Shown here: in pieces, positions 13,779-25,427 of the stretch
Numbering within the stretch: the stretch's first letter is position 1
Layout: every line of letters starts with the position of its first letter
Assembly (NCBI GenBank): GCA_024516035.1
Contig: CM044967.1
Location: forward strand, 7,095,202-7,159,201
Length of the DNA stretch: 64,000 bases
Source of the DNA: Bactericera cockerelli
Lineage: Eukaryota; Arthropoda; Insecta; Hemiptera; Triozidae
Reading direction: 5' to 3'
The notes under the pieces: model-generated
The model's input: only the letters and a program-made list of their open reading frames with translations
The model's database searches: none
Told to the model about the DNA's origin: nothing
Position numbers and translations under genes: made by a program

Positions 13779-14944
13779 TGTGAGGGTTTCTACTATGGTG
13801 AAACTTTACGTCAATCTTCACTCCAACTTTCCTGATAGCTATTTGCTAATAATCTGACAGTTTGAATGGTGAATAACTATTTGAGGCGGATGATTTTCAA
13901 GTTCAATAATTATTAGCATTAAACTTCAGTTCAATTATTTAATTTAAAGTAAATTATTTATTCAGAGGATCAAGATCTTCGGACTTATCGGCAATCGGGA
14001 AAACGCAATTTTCTTTGAAGTTTTTGTTTACCATGTTTTCGCGGGTTTATTGTTCAAAAAAGACATATGGCTTAGAAAACACAGATTAATACGCTTCACA
14101 GATTTATATGCTTCACAGTAAATTCGTTTGATATTTTGGGGATAACCTCCTGATTTGAGATATTCAGGACCGGGGTTTTACCCTCCATTCGCTGGGAGTC
14201 GTACCAGCTACCCACATTAACCTCACCCAGCCTGGGCAGGGCCGCAAATGCCACCCTCACGTGTTCGTTGGGGACAGAATTTTCTGTTCGAAAAGTTTCG
14301 AAATTTTCTGACGGGGGAAATCGGATTCAGGATCTCTGGACTACGTGCAGAGGCTGGCGGAGTTACAACCTTTTTGTAATATTTTTAATGACCACTGAGA
14401 TCATATAACATGATCTCAGAAAACATGCAGAAAACATGTTAGATGATCTCAGTCATAGTGACGTTGAAAAAATATAGAAATCTGTTTATCCCAATACACA
14501 GATTTCTTTTAAAATATTAAAATCTAACAGTGTTGTCAATTTTATTTTTCCCACACACTGTAGAACAAATCACTGCTGGCTTCATGAACATGCTCACTGA
14601 TTTTGAAAATTCAAATTTTCTTATCTCTAAACTTTTTTCAGAGTTTAGATAATTATTAGATAAGTAATTAGTAACTGGATATCAATACTATCCAGCTTAT
14701 CAATTAAGATTATTGACTTTTTTATGTTACAACATAGGCAAAATTCAATCATTCCTTTTTGTTACCATTAAAGAAAAAAATTCCCAAGTGTTTTTTGCAT
14801 TACTTCTGTTTTTTCAATGGTCAGGAGACAATTCTCAGTCAACCATTAATGTTGTCATATAATTAATAAGATAAGATGATGGTATAAGGATCAAAGGGTC
14901 AATTCTCAGGCAATTTACTGTCAGGGACCCTACAACAGAATAGT
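13779..14944. promoter_or_regulatory. Divergent RPA1 / RAP1GDS1 upstream region
   Basis: The start codons of RPA1 (minus) and RAP1GDS1 (plus) point away from each other with about 1.17 kb between them, so both promoters should lie here. A CRE/ATF-like TTACGTCA is at 13806-13813, about 30 nt upstream of the RPA1 start. A tRNA-headed SINE (family G, minus) fills about 14150-14385, leaving roughly 13780-14150 as the likely core. No clear TATA box or mapped start site can be given. Confidence 0.4.
14150..14385 (-). mobile_element. SINE family G
   Basis: Minus-strand body (plus reads CCGGGGTTTTACCCTCCATT, GTACCAGCTACCCACATTAA) and a diverged head near 14300-14385. Lies in the RPA1/RAP1GDS1 divergent region. 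Confidence 0.65.
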
Positions 14945-16133
14945 ATGATGGCAGGTTAGTATCTAACTTTTAGGTCAGTTATGGTGGTAAATTGGTTCAA
15001 AAACAGGTATTGACTCATTACTTTTTACCTCTCACTGTGTCAGATTTTTCATAATCAGTAAAGGTAACTAAAGGTTTGAATGTAAAATTATGAAAAAAAG
15101 ATCCTAAGGTGTGGATATATTTATATTTATTTGGAATATTAATTATTTACATTGTCCAAAGGTGAATAATGTCTGGAAGTGAAGGAGAATAACATGGGTA
15201 TCCTCACCAACCTTGGTAAACATTTGTTGTCCTCTTCTGTCTTTCCATTACTTTTTTTTACTTTCTATCACCTACAGGTATAGAAAGTTATTGGAGAGCA
15301 ATTTATTGAGAATCAAAAATATATTATATATGTTCAATTGTCATAATTTCTGATCCATGGTCAAATCAAGAATCTAATATCCCATAAGTCCCAACAGAAA
15401 AATACTGTGGATTACAATAATTCCAAACTCATTTAAACCATAAAAGAATTAATATTTTTTTTCTTATTTTCAGACCCAGAAGTCGATGTTGAAGAACTCA
15501 TCAAGAAGCTAAAAATATCTTCATCTAATAATAAAACAGATGAAACAGTTGATATTCTGAACTCATTGAAGGATAAGTTAGAGAATATTGAAGATGGTTT
15601 GTACATAGATGATATATATTTGCTATACAAATAGGTGCTATACCTTTTCTTACTATCTAAATAACAATATTGTTCCTGACTCATACAAAAAAAATATATT
15701 AAAGAAAACATGTACTAAATTTTTCTATTTCAATTGAAATATTCAACCAATATATTGACTGTATAGGATCAGTGGTGGCTTGTGAGAAAAACTACAAGGT
15801 GGGTTTTATAAATGTTAAATTATTATTGTTTTAAACATTTATAAACTCTTAGAGATGGTGAAAAAATGATGCAAACAAACCATTGTCTATTTTTTGGATC
15901 CACACAAGGAACTTAAGATTATAAATATGATTTTGAAGTTAGAGGTACCAACTTTTTGGCAAATGTATCTTTAAATGTCTTGTACTATAATAATTTAACA
16001 TTTAAAAAACTCTCCTAGTAAAAACTCTATTTTTTATTATGAGTTTATCTGTCAGTTTTCACAAACACCATTTGTCAATGTTAACTATTGGGTGGGTACC
16101 ATTCCAAGTGGTGTAAAGTTGGAAGAAATATTT

Positions 16134-16164
<31 letters not shown>

Positions 16165-19100
16165 TATATATATATACTTATATACTTGATACATATGGCA
16201 TAAAAACTATATTAATGTGTCCAGAATTACCTTAACTCTTATTAGTTGCTATCTTCATGTTTCAGAAGCTGATATCAGTGATATTTTGAAAAGTTTCCAA
16301 GAACTCCTCAGTTGGAAAAACTTAGATGTCCAAGAGAAAACCACTGCAGTCATTGGTGTATTTAGTAGGACCAACTATGGGCGTAAATTGTGTTGTGATT
16401 CTCAGTTAATTTCATTGCTGTTGAATTTGTTGAAAGAGAATTGTGGCAAAGAAAATCGTGAAAATATTCAAATTCTTATTGAATCATGCAGATCTCTTGC
16501 CAATTTTTGCTATGAAAATAGTAAGTTTTCTTTAAAATAATTTCTCTCTATCTAAAATTGTTAAAAGTACTTATAATGATAAGGCAATCTGATGAGAGCA
16601 GCAAGTCTAAATTAGCTGTCCTAGCCAGCTTCTGAGTTAACTCTCATCTGATGTGTTCCTCTGACTGGGGGATGTTAAACAAGGAAAAGACCAGTCTTGG
16701 TAGAATAATATATAAAAAGCAGGCTAGTGCTTTTTTTATATTCTTCTCTTTTAATACTCTAACAACCCAGGTTTGCTTGCTGTTTTCCCAAGAGCTTCTT
16801 AATAGCTTTAAAAAAAAAAAAATCCAATTTCTCAGGATGGTTGATTGTACATAAGAATAATACCAAGCAGTAGTAGTTGGGGTTACAGTGTGATCAGTGA
16901 TCTCTGGTGTTTACACCCCAACTGTAGCAATGTAAATAAATGCCTCATATTGTTTATATTAATTATGATATTGTGAGTAAAGTATGATAAATTGTTTTAA
17001 ATTCTCAGGCACAGGACAGAGGCATGTTATCAATAATGATGGGGTGGACATAATCATCAAGATTCTGCAGTTCTCCATCTTCCTTCCCAAGAATGATCTC
17101 TCTTATTCTCTACAATCAGTTTGCACAGGATTACTTTTAAATTTGCTGACTGATCAAGAACATCTTTATCCTAAAGTAAGCAGATTCTACTGATTCCCTG
17201 ACTATGAATTAAACTTTTACAAAAAATTTCTTTGTAGCCTTTTTTCTTCATTTCAAAGGAAAGTATTGTAATGGGCTGAAAAATTTGATACCCAGTTTTT
17301 AGTCCAAAAGCATGTTTGAAGGAATCTAGAGCCATTGGTCCAGGTGTGAGTATGTGGTGGATGAGTGAGATTTTATCTAGATATTATGTACTAATGGCAT
17401 ATCACTAGTGACTATACGAGGGCGGATCAAGAAGTACCCGTGTTTGAAAAAAGAGTGCGAGATACTTACATTTTTGGGTTCTATTTTTCGACGTAGTCTC
17501 CTTTCAAGGCTACACACTTCTTCCAGCGATCCTGCCACTTTTTTAGCCCTTCCAAAAAGTAGCTCCCTTCGAACTCCTCAAAATAGCCCTTTGTCTGGCT
17601 TATGACGTCATCATTTGAGCTGAACCTCTTTCCACCGAGCCAAACTTTCAAGTTAGGAAACAAAAAATAATCGCAGGGGGCTAGGTCAGGTGAGTAAGGT
17701 GGGTGTGGCAATAATTCGTATCCAAGTTGATGGATTTTAGCAGCAACAATTCCAGATGAGTGAGCTGGTGCATTGTCATGGTGAAACAAGGCTTTCTTTC
17801 TCGCCAAATGGGGGCGTGTCTCCTTCAATTTTGCATCAAATCATGTCAATAACTCACTATAATATGCAGCAGTTATTGTTTTTCCTTTTTCCAAGAAGTC
17901 AATAAGAATAATTCCCTTTGCATCCCAAAAAACGGTAGCCATGACTTTTCCGGCCGATTGGACCGATTTCGCCTTCTTTGGGGCAGATTCTCCAACCAAA
18001 GTCCATTCTTTTGACTGCTGTTTGGTTTCTGGGGTATAGTGATGTATCCAGGTTTCATCAACGGTCACAACTCGACGCAAAAAATCATCTGGATTGCGAT
18101 TGAAGAGTTCTAAACTAGCCTTTGAACAATTCAGCCGAATTCGTTTGTTGTCAATTGTGAGCTATCGCGGCACCCATCGCGCCGATAGTTTTCTCATGCC
18201 CAGCTTATCATGAAGGATTTTAAAAACAGTTCCATATGAAATGCCCACACTCTCAGCTACTTCACGCACTTTTGTTCGGCGATCTTTGAGAATCATATCA
18301 TGCACTTTTTCCACGACTTCCTCGGTACACACGTCTTCTGGGCGTCCTGGGCGGTCCTCGTCAAAAATGCTTGTGCGCCCTCGTTTAAATTCATTAAACC
18401 AAAAGCGAACAGTGGTCATAGAAGGTGAAGAGCTCCCGTACACAGCATCTAACTTTAATTTTATCTCATCACATTTTTTCCCGTCCAAAAAAAGGAATCG
18501 AATAACTGCTCGGTACTGTTCTTTTTCCATATCACTCAACTATACGCAACACAACAACTTCAAGTGACCGATAAATGAAAACTAAGAGAGTACTCAGTTT
18601 CAAACTTTGGATGTGGTCATTTGAGATGTCGTTCCATCAACAAGTATCAACAAGTTTCACCAATGATGTAACATGTCCCTAAACACGGGTACTTATTGAT
18701 CTACCTACGTATGTATAGTATGTTTCTGAAAAGGTGGCCACCCCCTCATAACTTATGAAAGCGATGGAAATTTTCAAATCTGTCAAGATCTAAGGAAAAA
18801 GAGTGCCCTGTGGTCATACTTATTTTGCGACCCAGCTGGTCCTATATTTTTCTTGCAAATTATAAATTGAATGGCATACTTTTTATTCTTGTTAATAAAA
18901 GCTTAAATTGAGCCGAGAATATTGAGCTTTTAAATTTTTCTATAAACCTTATTTTGAAATAGTTGGATTTCTATGAGGAAAAATATATTTTACTACAGGG
19001 CACTTTGTGTCTTTAGAACTTTACAGAATTGAAAAATTCCATTGCGTTCAAAAGTTACGAGGGTGTTTTCAGAAACATACTCTGTATATTTCCAAATACC

Positions 19101-22100
19101 AGAGTTTTATATTCATCATCATCATCATCATAAGGTGGCATCATCGTGAACGATGATAGCCAGACAGTGGAGGAATGACTCAGCACTTCTACCACTGTCT
19201 TTACAAGGAGGCTAATAATTGACAAGGGCCCCCAGAACCAAGCCAATGCTGGTCTACTCCCTGTTTATAGTCCCCCAGCCAGACTGCTGGTCTACTCCGT
19301 GTTTGTAGTCCCCCAGCCAGACTTTTATTTTATACTGCACTAGAAAAAAATCCGAGTTAACTTCAAATTTAGCCATGGAAATTATTTAATATACTAAACT
19401 ATTATTTATAGGTTATTGAACTTGGCACTCTTGACACTCTTTCGAGCATTTTGGAAAATGGTGTCAGTAACAAAGACTTGGAGCAAGCTGCTATGCACAC
19501 AATGATCATTATCAATTTTCTAACTGAGTCAAGTAAGTACAGCTATCATTATGACTAGAGGTTCTGTGAACAACATACCTCACAATTTTTAAAACTAATC
19601 AGTGTCTCACTTACCTTTATATATTACCACAAACAGAGGAATTTGTCTTTGGTAAAGCTCAAAGGGATCAGTCTTACCTCCAAATATTTGTTTATTCACC
19701 AGTAGTCATAGTCAGCTGCTAAAAAAAATAGCTGATTATGTATGTGATGTCAGAGTCCTGCTGTCTATTGTATGAGGAAAGAAAGAACGAAGATATTTCT
19801 CTCTCTCTCTTCTCTGATGTCATTATGTATTAACTTTCAGCCCCTGGGGATCTCCTAATGAATGAACGCTTATGTAAAGCTGTAGTGAAAATTCTCGACC
19901 AATCTACTCTTGCTGACTTGAGCGAGCTGTGTGTTGAACTTCTTCATTCCCAAGCTGCTAATGGTAATTTATGTATTTGACATAAATGTTCTTTAAAATG
20001 GATAGCAAAAGTAAAACAAGTGCATTAAGTGGGGAGATACATGCATACTTGTGATCCTCAAAATGAAGATTCACAATTTAAAACAGAATTTAGTCATCCA
20101 ATTCACGGATAGTTGATCTAATTGGTTCTTGCTTGTCTCGTCCCATTGAAATCAGTTAGAAAGCTCTGCAGGATTTGTTTAAAAAATCACTTTATCTGAA
20201 AATTTTATTTTTGTCTTCCTTGAACCTTACTACTTGGTTTTTACTTTCTAAAAAGAGAATAGGATAGAATATACATACCTTTTTCATACTGCTGAGGATA
20301 GATCGAACAGTTCCCATACCTCAGCAGTGAAATATAATGTGAAAATATATCAATTTTTTATACATATACCTAGTTAAGAAAAATTCTAACTCGAGCGCTT
20401 CTTGAGAAAAATATGGTGGCCAGTCTTACTAATTGACACTTTTTTTTTAACTCATCAATTTTTATTGCAAAATTTTAATCAAAAGTCATCAAATAGCAGA
20501 GTTTATTTATTCTAATTCCTTTTCCCATTTCTTTTTCAGATTGTGTAGGATTATATCTAGCTAGGTCTGGTCTTGGTGAATTGCTGATGAACTTACTGGA
20601 CAAGCATCGACCCAATGTAGACGATGATGAGCTAAGGAATTTAATGAAGATGGCTTGTGATGTTATTATTCATATTTTAAATGGTGGTATGTATGATAAT
20701 AAAATATCACAAAGAGACAAGAGTTTGTGTATGAAAGGTATGTCTATTCCAGTGCTGCTGCCTGAATGGCATAAAATAGAGAAAATTTGATGAAAATCGA
20801 TTCATGAGAAGATCAATCACTCTACCTGAGATTTTTGTCATAAGAACAAAGGTATAGTCGTATCATGCTTTACGTGTTATGACCATGCCCTAGCAGTTTT
20901 TTTTTTTTTTTTTTTTATTCTCGTGTAAAAGTAAGCGTAAATGTCCTCCTTAGACAAACTGTTGTGTTCCTTAGGCCTCCTCATGGAGAGGAGGGTATCG
21001 TTTTTAGGTCTTTATTTGTGTAAGTAAGTAATAGATTCTGTTAATACACAAAAAATAGTACAACACGAAAAAAAATTCGAGCTTTTTAAAAACAAAGAAG
21101 AAAAGGCTATATACTCGTATTTTGGTATTGCCTATACTTAATTTTTCACGTTAAAAAAAAAATATATATCAGAAAGTATAAGTTTTATTCCTTTAATTTT
21201 CTTTATAGGAATTGGATTGACGTCTGAAGCTAGCTTATAAACACTCTATACCCTATACTCCTACTAATTTTGGAATTACTTTTTTCGAAATGTCTCCTTC
21301 AAATCTGCTAAAAATTATTCAAATCCTTAATACTTGATCTATTCAAATTTCAGATGAAGCCATGACAATGCTGTATGCTGACGGGAAGGGCAAAGTGTTC
21401 CTGGGTATGATGGAATGGTTGGACAGTAGTGACGAGTATATCGTGAGCACAGCAGTGCTGGCAATGGCCAACTTTGCACACAATGGTAAGATCCACTATT
21501 TTGGAATCTATCACTTTGTTATTTAGGGATGTAGGTATTACCAATTCAATTACCCCTTTCTCAACACAGTTTTTTTTTAACTTTGAGAAAGGGTACCATT
21601 CAATCATTTTAAAATCTGTATCATATTATAATTGTAATAAATAAATGGAAAATTAAAAATAAACAAAATTGGTCAGCATAAAAGTTTTAGTACTACAGTT
21701 ACCAAAAGTACATAAGACTCTCTTGGATAATTTAAAATAATACAAACTCATGACCGGCCATGCCCTAATCAAAGTGTCAAAGACATGGCAGGAACGTAGC
21801 TAATTTTCCACAAATCTGTTAATACTGATATGAATTTCGTTTTCCTTCATATATTTTTTCAGACAAGCACAGTATCCAATTAGTCAAACTGGGCGTCGCT
21901 AGGAAACTGCTTCAGATTCTATCTCAGCATAACACTCCTCAAGCTGACATTCGACTTCAACACGCGCTGCTCTGTGGTCTCAGAAATCTCGTCATTCCCA
22001 GTGATAACAAGCAACTGGTGCTTGAGAAGGCTACTGGACGTTATTCTACCCATGACTCATATACCTACATTTCCCGTTGTATTTAAACTGCTTGGGACAC

Positions 22101-24656
22101 TGCGTATCGTCATTGATGGACAGGGTAATCCATCTTGCTCTTTTTATTTATTTTTAACACATTTGTTTCGATCATTAACATTAATTTACCGGCGTACCCT
22201 AAACGGTTCTGGAGTCCAGAGATCGTAAGTTTGATTCCCGGTTGAACACGTTTCCCAACCGAGGCTGGGTGAGATTAATATGGGTAGCTGGTACGATTCC
22301 CAGCACATGGAGGGTAAAACCCGCGTCCTGACTATCCATGTCAAATCAGGACGTTAAAACTAAATCAACTGTTCACAATAGATCTAATTTGCTCGTAGTT
22401 TAAGAAAAAAGGTTCATTATAACAAACCCTTCCAATTTTGCCTAATTGTGACATCACATCGTGATTAACACAAATTGATATAAAACGAATTTATTGAAAG
22501 GGTTTCACGGAAATCCTACAGATAGGTCAGATAATAATGAAATAAGTTTGTATGTTCAATTTTAAGAGAGATTGGGATTATCAACATGTAGAAAATTGGA
22601 TGTACTAAAGTCTGAAAGATCCTACAAGAAAGGCAGAAAAAAGAGTGTTTATTGAAAAGAAATTATGACGATAATCTTCAATGGTCAGAGTAGAAGTTTT
22701 TTAGAAGTAATTTCGCCTCTTGGTTCACTACATATTCTTTTGAATAATATTATATTTTGGGGTTATTTGAAAGAGAAAGCCACGTCCTTCAACCTCGTCC
22801 CTTGGTTCACTACATATTCTTTTTAATTCTTTTATATTCAAGTCCTGTGTCACAAAATCTATGTAGTTTTCCAATAAAGTATTACATACATATCCTTTGT
22901 CGTTTCGTTAATAAACAGTCGACGTGTTTGCCAATAGAGTATTACATGAAATAATAACCGTTATGAAATTTATCAAATTAAAGATGAGTATTTGATGAAG
23001 AGAAAAAAGAAATACTTGATATTTATATACATATTTTTTTACACATACATTCATTCATAGTGAGAAAAACCAAAATTCAAATTTCCATTGAGCTATACAT
23101 CTTCATTATCAGATAATGAATAAATGCATCCTCCACACTTTTTGTTTTGGAAGATTCTCATATCACGCTTTAATTTATACTTCAATTTACATCAACAGAA
23201 CACACAGCATGCAAACTGGGAACAATGTCAAATCTCATATCACAAGTTGTAGAGTGGACAAAACGGAAGATCATTTAGGAGTTCAAGCAGAGGCATGTCG
23301 ATTTCTAGCATGGATTATCAAGAACAGTAGGTGAGTTTTGAATCTGAGTTGGTGGCTGTCAATTTTTAACTTCTTACAGTTGAGTTTCCACATTATTAAG
23401 CTGAGAAAAAGAATTAATCCTGTAATTAAAACAAAAATAAGTAACCTTGAATAAAAAATCTCAAAATTCTGAGGTACTGTCGCAAATTTAACGTTGTTTT
23501 AGTTTAGTGTACCCCTTTTATAAACTTCAATTTTCAATTAACTTGTTTCATCCAGGGATCGAGCTGTGATGGGTGTGGTAGTAGAGTGTGGTGCAGTGGC
23601 TCCTCTGGTTCAAATGATCACAGCAGAGCATCAGGTTATGCAGACAGAAGCATTGCTATCCATATCTCTCATCACAATGATGCGACTTGCAGACGCGGAG
23701 CAAAGTTTACTCAATGCTAGGGTGGGAGAGCAACTGAACGAATTGCTTACTCGGAACATAGCAAGAGAAATCTTTGCAAATGTGCTCACGCTAGTGGGGC
23801 AACTCATGTCATCAAGTAAGTGATGAGAATTCGCGAAATTCAAATAATTTATTTATTTACATTTTAATAGGACATTTATATACAACACAAATAATTACAA
23901 ATGAAAATACAATATAATAGAAGAAAAAAATAAAGAAAAAATAAAAATATATACAAATAATAATATCGCCTTATTATACTGTCCGATTAGGACTAATGAG
24001 TCCCATTATTCTAGCAGTAAACCCCCAATTAATATGTGGTCGAATCCCAATTGGGAGGATAACTTGTCATGTCCCGGCTAGGTTTAGAACCTGGGACCTC
24101 TGGATTACCAGTCTGACGCCTTGACCACTGAGCTACCGGGATTGATCTTCAGTAGTTCGATAAAAATAAAGGTGTTTGGGAATGATAAGTTATATGCAGT
24201 CGTAGTAGTCCCAAAAGTCATTTAAATATAATCTTCAAAGAATCTTATAAATTCCTGAAAGACATTAAACTAGGACATATCAGCCTTGTGGAACCATAGA
24301 TGGTAAATTAAATCTTGCTTATATTCATCAAACAGTCATCACACTTAAACCAAACTGTGTATTATAAGGTATCTCAATCCTGGCATGATTCTGATAAACA
24401 TTTTTTTTTTTTTCAAACCATGTTTTATCTTCCAGTTTATTTATTGCCAGTCCTCATTAAGTCCTTTTCATTGGAGTAATGGAACTGTTGGACCAAGATG
24501 TAATGTCATTATTCTTTTTGATTTTCAGATGAGTTGAAAATTCATCTCAGAGAAGTGTCCATTAGCAAAGCTCTGACAACTCATGTATCTACTAACGACA
24601 AGCTACTGGATTTACGCGACCATGTTGCCAGACTTTCTTCTATGCTTGATTATTAA
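14945..24656 (+). CDS. RAP1GDS1: SmgGDS / Rap1 GTPase-GDP dissociation stimulator 1 (vimar orthologue), 12 exons, two frameshifts
   Basis: Exons: 14945-14954 (ATG ATG GCA G, inferred), 15474-15596, 16266-16520, 17009-17175, 19412-19532, 19841-19963, 20540-20686, 21354-21485, 21863-22124, 23199-23330, 23556-23815, 24529-24656. About 620 residues, close to vertebrate SmgGDS. The protein is an all-helical armadillo-repeat solenoid that binds Rho/Rap-type small GTPases with polybasic tails and promotes nucleotide exchange and prenylation traffic in the cytosol. Supporting blocks: PEVDVEELIKKLKI after the start, ANFCYEN, AVLAMANFAHN, FKLLGTLRIVIDGQ, QTEALLSISLI. The tiny first exon gives MMAD/MAD, as vertebrate SmgGDS begins MAD, and supplies the right phase. 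Two frame breaks are seen: near 22028-22031 (after VLEK the frame must shift to read LLDVILP) and at the A-run 23260-23263. The surrounding frames are well conserved, so sequencing error is likely; a pseudogene is less likely. Intron 4 contains a mariner and a MITE. Confidence 0.92.
17417..18709 (-). mobile_element. Mariner (Tc1/mariner, DD34D) element, dead
   Basis: The 1293-bp element is flanked by TA on both sides (17415-17416 and 18710-18711) and has about 28-bp imperfect terminal inverted repeats, both ending inward in AAGTACCCGTGTTT. The transposase reads on the minus strand, and the length is typical of mariner. It sits in intron 4 of RAP1GDS1, antisense to that gene. Confidence 0.95.
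17481..18539 (-). pseudogene. Mariner transposase with two in-frame stops
   Basis: The reading frame starts at 18539 (MSDMEKEQYRAV) and runs to the stop after VEK at 17481. Stops interrupt it at 18162-18164 (TAG directly after WVPR) and 17841-17843 (TGA after ELLT). A paired-type helix-turn-helix DNA-binding region precedes WVP. The catalytic triad is intact: VDETWIHHY, HHDNAPAHS and CDYFLF, with 34 residues between the second and third Asp. It keeps recognisable chemistry but cannot make full-length protein. Confidence 0.95.
18714..19088. mobile_element. MITE with about 45-bp imperfect inverted ends, next to mariner
   Basis: The ends match as inverted repeats: TATAGTATGTTTCTGAAAA on the left against the reverse complement of the right end (TATACAGAGTATGTTTCTG), continuing through an ACCCTC-TAACTT block. 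It begins within 3 bp of the mariner target duplication, so the mariner probably landed at its edge. Confidence 0.65.
19115..19325 (-). repeat. Family I interspersed repeat
   Basis: AACGATGATAGCCAGACAGT and GGGCCCCCAGAACCAAGCCA; a partial tandem duplication (CTGGTCTACTCC) at its right end. In intron 4 of RAP1GDS1. Confidence 0.65.
22190..22375 (+). mobile_element. SINE family G
   Basis: Body GAGGCTGGGTGAGATTAATA, AGCTGGTACGATTCCCAGCA and tail AGGACGTTAAAAC. In intron 9 of RAP1GDS1. Confidence 0.65.
23957..24141 (-). mobile_element. SINE family A
   Basis: Minus copy: plus strand starts TAATATCGCCTTATTATACT and ends TGAGCTACCGGGA. In the last intron of RAP1GDS1. Confidence 0.8.
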
Positions 24657-25421
24657 GCTTAGATTCTTGTTAAGCTAATCGTGAGATATAAAAATTGCTT
24701 TACACTATCAATCTGCTTAATTTAATGTTATTATGTCAAAATCAAATATTTTACTATGTATTTAGTTAGGAAAATGAGAACAACTGGTAGATACTACATT
24801 GCTTATGAAAAGTTAAATACACTATTCCGAAAATTGATGCTAACATAATTTTGTGCCATAGACTTTCAGTTATCCGTTTCATTGTAATTGCTGAAACTAT
24901 CCATGATTGATTCTAAAATGAAAAGGAAAATGAAGTTTGAATTTGTGATATAGTTAGTATATAATTATTTAGACGCTTAACAAATTTACAACTTGTGTGT
25001 ACTGCGTGTGTTTTGTCACTATTTTTTTCAAATATTAATTTTGTTCTATTTAAAACTCAATTTACAATTTTTACTCTTTACTTTATTTATACTGTCGGCC
25101 GGCGCAAGACTAGAGTCCTTTTTGTCAGCAGTTCAAACAAAGTCTTTATGTATTTTACAAAAAATGGGTTTTATAATATTTATTCATTCCTTACCGTCCA
25201 TATGTTTCTTAATCATATTTTTTCCATATTGTCATACAATTTTCACTTTTTGATTTAATTCTATAGCACTAGATTCTGTGTTTTTTTAGGGAGGGAAGGG
25301 GGGGGATCGAGGAATTTTGTCAACTAATCTAACTCAATTCTATTCTACTATCCACTCTGAAACCACATTGCTATCGGAATGTATTTCCAATTTTTTACTT
25401 AAAAATTTATCACCTTTGAAA

Positions 25422-25427
25422 AATAAA
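25422..25427 (+). terminator. Candidate RAP1GDS1 poly(A) signal
   Basis: AATAAA about 770 nt after the stop codon. Other AATAAA copies follow further downstream, for example near 25643 and 26089, so the true end is undecided. Confidence 0.2.

Noticed and set aside
22084..22086. True stop codon of RAP1GDS1 at TAA
   Set aside because: It arises only after the frameshift; conserved sequence continues in the other frame and in three further exons.
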